NCBI GenBank assembly: GCA_046538735.1
Contig: JBKHII010000001.1
Location: 93,525-157,524 of the forward strand
Reading direction: 5' to 3'
DNA from: SLST01 sp046538735
Lineage (GTDB): Bacteria > Spirochaetota > Spirochaetia > DSM-27196 > SLST01
DNA length: 64,000 nt
This document shows positions 59,696 through 64,000 of this stretch, one piece after another. Every line of letters begins with the position of its first letter. The first letter of the stretch is position 1. Both the position numbers and the translations under genes were made by a program. The notes under the pieces are model-generated. The model ran no database searches. It saw nothing but the letters and a program-made list of their open reading frames with translations, and was not told the origin of the DNA.

Positions 59696-60327
59696 TGGCC
59701 GACACCACGAAATCCCGCTCGATCACGGTCGAGTTCATGAAGGGCGTCGTTCGGGATAACCCGGTCTTCGTCCAGGTACTCGGTATGTGCCCAACCCTTG
59801 CGGTCACCACGAGCGTGGCGAATGGAATCGGCATGGGTCTCGCGACGACGTTCGTGCTCCTGTTCAGCTCGCTGATCGCCTCGCTGCTCAAGAACGTGGT
59901 GCCGAACGAAGTTCGGATCCCGGTGTACGCGGTCGTGATTGCAACCTTCGTCACGATCGCCGACCTCACGCTCAAGGCGTACTTCCCGCCGCTGTCCGAG
60001 TCGCTCGGCCCGTACGTTCCGCTGATTGTCGTGAACTGCATCATCATGGGCCGAGTCGAGGCCTTCGCTACGCGTAATCGCCCCGGCGTCTCCATCGTGG
60101 ACGCGCTCGGCATGGGTGCCGGGTTCACGCTCAGCCTCATGGTCCTCGGAGCGGTCCGCGAGGTCCTGGGCAACGGCTCGATCTTCGGCGTTCAGCTCTT
60201 CGGCGAGAGCTTCAACCCGATGCTCGTCATGATCCTGCCGCCGGGAGCCTTCCTGACGCTCGGTATCCTCATGGCAATCTTCAACGCCCTGAAGGCGAAG
60301 AACGACCCCGTACTGGTGAGGACGTAA
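59695..60327 (+). CDS. rnfE: Rnf complex membrane subunit E
   Basis: A 210-residue integral membrane subunit with six predicted segments. The conserved start (VRDNPVFVQVLGMCPTLAVT) and NEVRIPVYAVVIA are visible. It pairs with RnfA as an inverted-topology homologue in the ion-conducting core, where an iron-sulfur cluster between cysteines of RnfE and RnfA is known from related complexes; the GMCPTLAV cysteine is present here. Confidence 0.95.
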   Translation: MADTTKSRSITVEFMKGVVRDNPVFVQVLGMCPTLAVTTSVANGIGMGLATTFVLLFSSLIASLLKNVVPNEVRIPVYAVVIATFVTIADLTLKAYFPPLSESLGPYVPLIVVNCIIMGRVEAFATRNRPGVSIVDALGMGAGFTLSLMVLGAVREVLGNGSIFGVQLFGESFNPMLVMILPPGAFLTLGILMAIFNALKAKNDPVLVRT

Positions 60328-60328
60328 G

Positions 60329-60907
60329 ATGACCTATCTCATAACGCTCATATCGGCGATCGTCGTGAACAACTTCGTACTCACCTACTTCGTGGGCATC
60401 TGTCCCTTCATTGGCGTGTCCAAGCGAATCGACTCGGCACTCTCGATGGGACTCGCGGTTACCTTCGTCATGACGATCACGGCGATCGTCACCTGGATCA
60501 TCAACCACTACGTGCTGATTCGGTTCGGACTGCCGTTCCTGGAATACGTGAGCTATATCGTCGTCATCGCCTCGCTCGTTCAGTTCGTGGAGATGTTCAT
60601 CAAGAAGACCTCGCCGGCTCTCTACAAGACGCTCGGCATCTTCCTCCCGCTCATCACGACGAACTGCGCGATTCTCTTCGTCGCGCTGATCCAGGCCATG
60701 CGAGACCTCGGCTTCATCGAGTCGATGGTGCAGGGCTTCGGCGCGGGAGTAGGTTTCACGCTCGCGATCGTCATCATGGCCGGGATTCGCGAGCAGCTCG
60801 AGCTCGCGGACATCCCACGGCCGTTCCGGGGCGCGGCAATCACACTGATCACGGCCGGCATTCTGGCGCTGGCCTTCATGGGCTTCAGCGGCCTGACCTC
60901 CGCGTAG
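60329..60907 (+). CDS. rnfA: Rnf complex membrane subunit A
   Basis: A 192-residue integral membrane subunit with six predicted segments. The start (ISAIVVNNFVLTYFVGICPF) and ITTNCAILFVAL are family hallmarks; each carries a cysteine that in related complexes takes part in the membrane cluster. One base separates it from rnfE. It is homologous to RnfE in opposite topology. Confidence 0.95.
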   Translation: MTYLITLISAIVVNNFVLTYFVGICPFIGVSKRIDSALSMGLAVTFVMTITAIVTWIINHYVLIRFGLPFLEYVSYIVVIASLVQFVEMFIKKTSPALYKTLGIFLPLITTNCAILFVALIQAMRDLGFIESMVQGFGAGVGFTLAIVIMAGIREQLELADIPRPFRGAAITLITAGILALAFMGFSGLTSA

Positions 60908-60936
60908 CGGACGTCACGGCGGCGTAGGAGGACACT

Positions 60937-61914
60937 ATGATCCTGACTGCAGCAGCACTGATGGGACTCATCGGACTGCTTTTTGCGATATTCCTCGTCT
61001 TCGCGAACCGGAAGTTCGCGGTCGAGACCGATCCCAAGCTCGACAAGGTAGAGAACGCGCTCCCGGGCGTGAACTGCGGCGGCTGCGGCTACGCGTCGTG
61101 CGCGCTCTATGCACAGGCGATCGTGGAGAACGACGAGGATCTCAACCTCTGCGTCGTAGGCGGCGCGGAGACGACGAGAAACGTGGCGCACGTGATGGGT
61201 GTCGAGGTCTCCGGCGAGCAGAAGGAGCGACTCGTCGCGGTCGTCTTCTGCCAGGGCGACAACGAGGCGGCGAAGTTTCCGGGCGTCTACAAGGGCATCC
61301 AGGACTGCGCGGCCGCGATCTATTCGCAGGACGTGAGCAAGCGGTGCAAGTACGGCTGCGTGGGCATGGGATCGTGCGTGCGGAGCTGCCCCTTCGACGC
61401 GATCCACTTGAGCGACCGCGGCATCCCGTACGTGGACGCCGAGAAGTGCACCGCGTGCGGCAACTGCGTTCGCGCCTGCCCGCGCGACCTGATCGAGCTC
61501 CATCCGGTCGGCCACAACTCGTTCGTCTACTGCAAGAGCCAGGATCCCGCACCGATTGCGCGAAAGGTGTGCGCGAGAGCGTGCATCGCGTGTCAGGCGT
61601 GCGTGAAGGCCGCCGCGAAGGACGAGAACGCGGAAGCGGTGACGATGCAGGGTAACCTCGCCGTCGTCACGCCCGAACCGTACGCCGCGAAGCCGGAGTA
61701 CGGCGCGAAGTGTCCCACGGCCGCGTATGCGAGTGGAATCAACAGCGTGAACAAGGCGAGGGTACTCGGGCATCCGCCCGAGGGCGGGGAGCCGATGAGC
61801 GAACCGGTCGCAGAGCCGGAGGCCGAGCCGATCGGCGCTCACGCAGGCGCGACGGACGCGTCCGCCAATGCGGCCGGCGACCCCGGAACCGGGTCGCAGG
61901 GAGACGCCGAGTGA
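60937..61914 (+). CDS. rnfB: Rnf complex ferredoxin-interacting subunit B
   Basis: It takes electrons from ferredoxin and passes them to the complex. The 325-residue protein has an N-terminal membrane helix (residues 5-23), the first [4Fe-4S] motif at NCGGCGYASC (Cys47, 50, 55 and 72), and further clusters at CKYGCVGMGSCVRSC, CTACGNCVRACP and CARACIACQAC. The C-terminal 50 residues are rich in Ala, Glu and Pro and look disordered. AGGAGG precedes the ATG. Its stop overlaps the rseC start. Confidence 0.95.
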   Translation: MILTAAALMGLIGLLFAIFLVFANRKFAVETDPKLDKVENALPGVNCGGCGYASCALYAQAIVENDEDLNLCVVGGAETTRNVAHVMGVEVSGEQKERLVAVVFCQGDNEAAKFPGVYKGIQDCAAAIYSQDVSKRCKYGCVGMGSCVRSCPFDAIHLSDRGIPYVDAEKCTACGNCVRACPRDLIELHPVGHNSFVYCKSQDPAPIARKVCARACIACQACVKAAAKDENAEAVTMQGNLAVVTPEPYAAKPEYGAKCPTAAYASGINSVNKARVLGHPPEGGEPMSEPVAEPEAEPIGAHAGATDASANAAGDPGTGSQGDAE

Positions 61915-62420
61915 GCGTAGACGAGCACCGCATGGTCGAGGCCGAGTACGGCGTGGTACGGGAGATCGAGCGCGCCGAGCCGGGCTCGGCGACCGCGCCC
62001 AGGTACGGCGTGGAAATCACGGTCCCCGGCGTGTGCGACTCGTGCGCCATCAAGGAGAACTGCTACGGTGCCGGCTCGGTCGTGTGGGCGCAAGCGGACG
62101 AAGACTTGCAGCCCGGAGATCCGGTGCGGCTCGAGATGCGCGAGGGCACGGTCCTCAAGGCGACCGCATGGGTCTACGGCGTACCGCTCGCCTCCGTCTT
62201 TCTCGGGACGCTCGTCGGCTATCGTTGGCTTTTCGCCTCGCACGCGGAGGAGCCGCGAGTCCTCCTCTCGTTCGGACTGGGCGTGGGGCTCATGCTTCTC
62301 GCCGGCCTCGTGCTCGCGAAGCTCAACGACTGGATCGGAAAGCGGCTGACGATTCGCGCCTATCGGACCCGGGCAATGGCACCGGCTGAACCTTCGCTCC
62401 GCGCAGCTTCCTCAGATTGA
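61911..62420 (+). CDS. RseC/MucC-family membrane protein
   Basis: A 169-residue protein with two membrane segments (about 90-112 and 119-137) and an N-terminal cysteine motif (Cys42, Cys45, Cys51 in CDSCAIKENC). Family members are part of the SoxR-reducing system, in which RseC works with the Rnf-like Rsx complex. The GTG start overlaps the rnfB stop (GTGA), so it is the seventh gene of this operon. A redox-control role with Rnf is inferred. Confidence 0.88.
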   Translation: MSVDEHRMVEAEYGVVREIERAEPGSATAPRYGVEITVPGVCDSCAIKENCYGAGSVVWAQADEDLQPGDPVRLEMREGTVLKATAWVYGVPLASVFLGTLVGYRWLFASHAEEPRVLLSFGLGVGLMLLAGLVLAKLNDWIGKRLTIRAYRTRAMAPAEPSLRAASSD

Positions 62421-62452
62421 CTCGGCAGTCGGACGAGCAGTATCGTCCGACC

Positions 62453-63202
62453 ATGCAGTATCCGACACTTCTTCGTCGACTGTTTTCGTTCCTCGTAGCG
62501 GTCGTTCCGCTTCTGGCAACGGCGTCGCCGCTCCTGGCAGCCGGCGCCCCGGAGACCGCCGCCCGGCAGACCCCGACGGTCACTGTTGTTGGTCAAGGCG
62601 AGCTCGTCGCCCAACCCGACCAGGCGACGATCAATCTCGGCGTCCAGCTCTACAGCGAGAACGCGCAGGACGCCGCCGCAGAGCTCCAGGATCGCATGAG
62701 CGCGGTCATCGCCGCGATCCGCGACCTGGGCGTACCCGAGAGCCGCATCCGGACCACCAACTACAGCATCTTCTTCGAGCGCAACTACCAGGCCCCGATG
62801 GAGCCCCGTTCGCCCGGCGGCAGCCCCGCCGGCATGTACCGCGTTGAGAACATGGTCCGCGTCGTCATCGACGATGTGGATGGTGCCGCCACGATCGTGG
62901 GAGCGGCGATTGAGGCGGGCGCGAACCAGATGCACGGCATCAGCTTCTCGTTCTCCGATCCGGGTCCGCTGGAAGCCCGGGCTCGGACGCTGGCGATCGA
63001 GGATGCGCGCGACCGCGCGGAGGCACTCGCAGCCGCCTCGGGTACATCCGTCGGCGAGGTCATTGAGATCACCGAGATCGTGGGCGGCAGCCCCGGCCTC
63101 ATGGAGGCGCGTTCATTCGCGAGCGACGCGGGGGCCGGACCGGTCGAGCCCGGCTCGGCTCGGTACACCGCCCGCGTCCAGGTGACGTACAGGATCGAGT
63201 AG
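62453..63202 (+). CDS. exported SIMPL-domain (DUF541) protein
   Basis: A 249-residue periplasmic protein. The signal peptide (MQYPTLLRRLFSFLVAVVPL, then cleavage near LLAAGA) is followed by a single SIMPL domain (VTVVGQGELVAQPDQATINL to VTYRIE), which includes ARALAIEDARDRAEALA-like helices. The function of these proteins is poorly known; some form large periplasmic oligomers. The ATG at 62453 is chosen over a TTG 36 nt upstream because the signal peptide begins there. Its last 90 bp overlap the convergent HAD gene. Confidence 0.9.
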   Translation: MQYPTLLRRLFSFLVAVVPLLATASPLLAAGAPETAARQTPTVTVVGQGELVAQPDQATINLGVQLYSENAQDAAAELQDRMSAVIAAIRDLGVPESRIRTTNYSIFFERNYQAPMEPRSPGGSPAGMYRVENMVRVVIDDVDGAATIVGAAIEAGANQMHGISFSFSDPGPLEARARTLAIEDARDRAEALAAASGTSVGEVIEITEIVGGSPGLMEARSFASDAGAGPVEPGSARYTARVQVTYRIE

Positions 63203-63883
63203 CAGCGCCGCGGCAAGCGAGGAGAGCGAGTCCACGCAGTAGTCCGCGGCGGCGCTCATACGCTCCACGTCGTTCGGCCGGGTCTGCCGAATGAATTCGG
63301 TCGTGCACACCGTGGTCAACCCGACCGCCCGAGCGCCTTCGAACTCGTTGCTGCCGCCGTCGCCCACGTAGACTGCGTCTCCGGCAGCGATCCCGAGCCG
63401 ATCCAGACAGTGCCGAAAGATCGCCGGATCGGGCTTCGCGAGCCCTACGTGGCACGAGAAGACCGCCGTCTCGAAGCGCGTCGCCAGCGGCGACGCCGGC
63501 CACCCCGCCGCCTCGATCGCGTCCGCGTTGCTGATGAGCGCGAGCGTCTTGCCGCCCGCCACGAGCGCGTCCACCGCAGCCAGGATCGCGCGGTCGATCT
63601 CACCCAGCGCCTCGGCGAACCTGCGAACCCGCGCGCGTGCGATCTCCGCGTACGCCGACTCCGGCACGGGCGACCCGGCGCGGCGCGCGATATCCGCCAC
63701 GACGTCGGCCGGATCGCTGATCGCTCCGGTGAGCCGGTCATGAGCATCGTTAAACACCGCGCGCAGATACGCATCACGATCCACGCGAAGCAGCTCGTGC
63801 GTCCCGGGCATCCGGCCGTCCGCCGTCACGAGGGTGTGGAAGAGATCGAAGATGACGTGCGTTCGGGACGCGAGCTGGGTCAC
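63113..63883 (-). CDS. HAD-superfamily hydrolase (haloacid-dehalogenase-like)
   Basis: A 256-residue soluble hydrolase. Motif I is VIFDLFHTLV, motif II ALISNAD, motif III the lysine of GLAKPDP and motif IV YVGDGGSNEFEG. This is a C1-capped member, probably a phosphatase acting on a small metabolite. It starts with GTG. The C-terminal 30 residues are unusual and lie in the 90-bp overlap with the SIMPL gene, so the true end deserves a check. Confidence 0.88.
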   Translation of the reverse strand: MTQLASRTHVIFDLFHTLVTADGRMPGTHELLRVDRDAYLRAVFNDAHDRLTGAISDPADVVADIARRAGSPVPESAYAEIARARVRRFAEALGEIDRAILAAVDALVAGGKTLALISNADAIEAAGWPASPLATRFETAVFSCHVGLAKPDPAIFRHCLDRLGIAAGDAVYVGDGGSNEFEGARAVGLTTVCTTEFIRQTRPNDVERMSAAADYCVDSLSSLAAALLLDPVRHLDAGGVPSRAGLDRSGPRVARE

Positions 63884-63892
63884 CCGGCGATT

Positions 63893-64000
63893 CTACCCTG
63901 AGCGCCCGATTCGCGAAACACCGGTCGATCCGACCGTGTACGGCGGCGGGTCGGCCGGCTCAGCGAGATAGCGAACGAAGGTGACGATCGCGACGACGTT
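63893..64000 (-). CDS. C-terminal end of an unidentified gene
   Basis: An open frame enters from the window edge and ends at a TAG at 63893-63895. The visible 35 residues read NVVAIVTFVRYLAEPADPPP and continue to GVSRIGRSG. The VVAIVTFVRYLAE part resembles the last helix of a c-type cytochrome domain, but this is too short to name. Nine bases separate its stop from the HAD gene start, which supports one operon. Confidence 0.45.
   Translation of the reverse strand, partial: NVVAIVTFVRYLAEPADPPPYTVGSTGVSRIGRSG

Noticed and set aside
1..64000. tRNA or rRNA genes, riboswitches, CRISPR arrays, insertion sequences, prophage genes
   Set aside because: I looked in every intergenic stretch and saw no cloverleaf, no regularly spaced repeats, no transposase or integrase motifs. 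The coding density leaves little room for them. A covariance-model scan would be needed to exclude small RNAs fully.

Overview
The window is GC-rich, gene-dense bacterial chromosome with about 64 protein genes, no RNA gene, no mobile element and no CRISPR array that I can see. The best reading of the host is a high-GC free-living spirochaete (Spirochaetales). The main evidence is a complete six-gene mevalonate operon in the same order as the Borrelia cluster (mvaS, fni, mvaA, mvaD, mvaK2, mvaK1) with a plant/spirochaete-type mnmA beside it, plus an Rnf complex and several M30, PAS and c-di-GMP proteins typical of free-living spirochaetes. The genus cannot be read from the sequence.

Layout. 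1-1549 (minus): mnmA followed by an OmpR-type response regulator cut by the window edge. 1671-8171 (plus): the mevalonate operon, with overlapping genes and a promoter whose spacer is a perfect palindrome. 8168-11414: class II aldolase, a cell-wall amidase and a divergent alpha/beta-hydrolase-like lipoprotein that lacks the nucleophile serine. 11415-15489: a PAS histidine kinase, an HExxH protein, a glutaredoxin/ferredoxin-thioredoxin-reductase pair and a receiver-like/degenerate-ATPase/Hpt protein. 15511-21831: threonine aldolase, a RelA-synthetase-TPR fusion, an AI-2E family permease and a two-gene signalling operon (sensor-LuxR and REC-PAS3). 21935-28280: a GGDEF-PilZ/purK/purE operon, nicotinamidase, an RDD membrane protein and aminopeptidase P. 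28609-32966: two Hsp20 genes behind a strong sigma-54-like promoter, then dnaK with a structured leader and a clear terminator, a Cof-type phosphatase and YbaK. 32990-44299: carbohydrate genes (GH78 rhamnosidase, mutarotase), an aminoglycoside-kinase-like gene, an M30 lipoprotein protease, a DHODH-like enzyme, and a DUF2089/DUF4097 operon with its own palindromic operator. 44469-54876: a degenerate M20 peptidase overlapping glucosyl-3-phosphoglycerate synthase, an ABC-2 exporter, an orphan ABC ATPase, an RRM protein, a GH42 beta-galactosidase and a parvulin isomerase. 54925-63202: a PAS-GGDEF-EAL protein, rnfCDGEAB, rseC and a SIMPL-domain protein. The end holds a HAD phosphatase and the tail of another gene.

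How they work together. The operon makes isopentenyl and dimethylallyl diphosphate from acetoacetyl-CoA. Rnf couples ferredoxin and NAD to an ion gradient and could also supply reduced ferredoxin to the FTR-like reductase. GH78, GH42, mutarotase and aldolase point to plant or algal sugar use through glycolysis. Signalling is heavy: two-component parts, c-di-GMP synthesis and breakdown, and a (p)ppGpp synthetase. Genes are packed with 1-25 bp overlaps inside operons and several convergent pairs overlap at their 3-prime ends. The standout observations are the sigma-54-like promoter at hsp20, two operator palindromes lying exactly in promoter spacers, the RelA-TPR fusion, the catalytically degenerate M20 protein translated together with GpgS, and the Grx-FTR pair.
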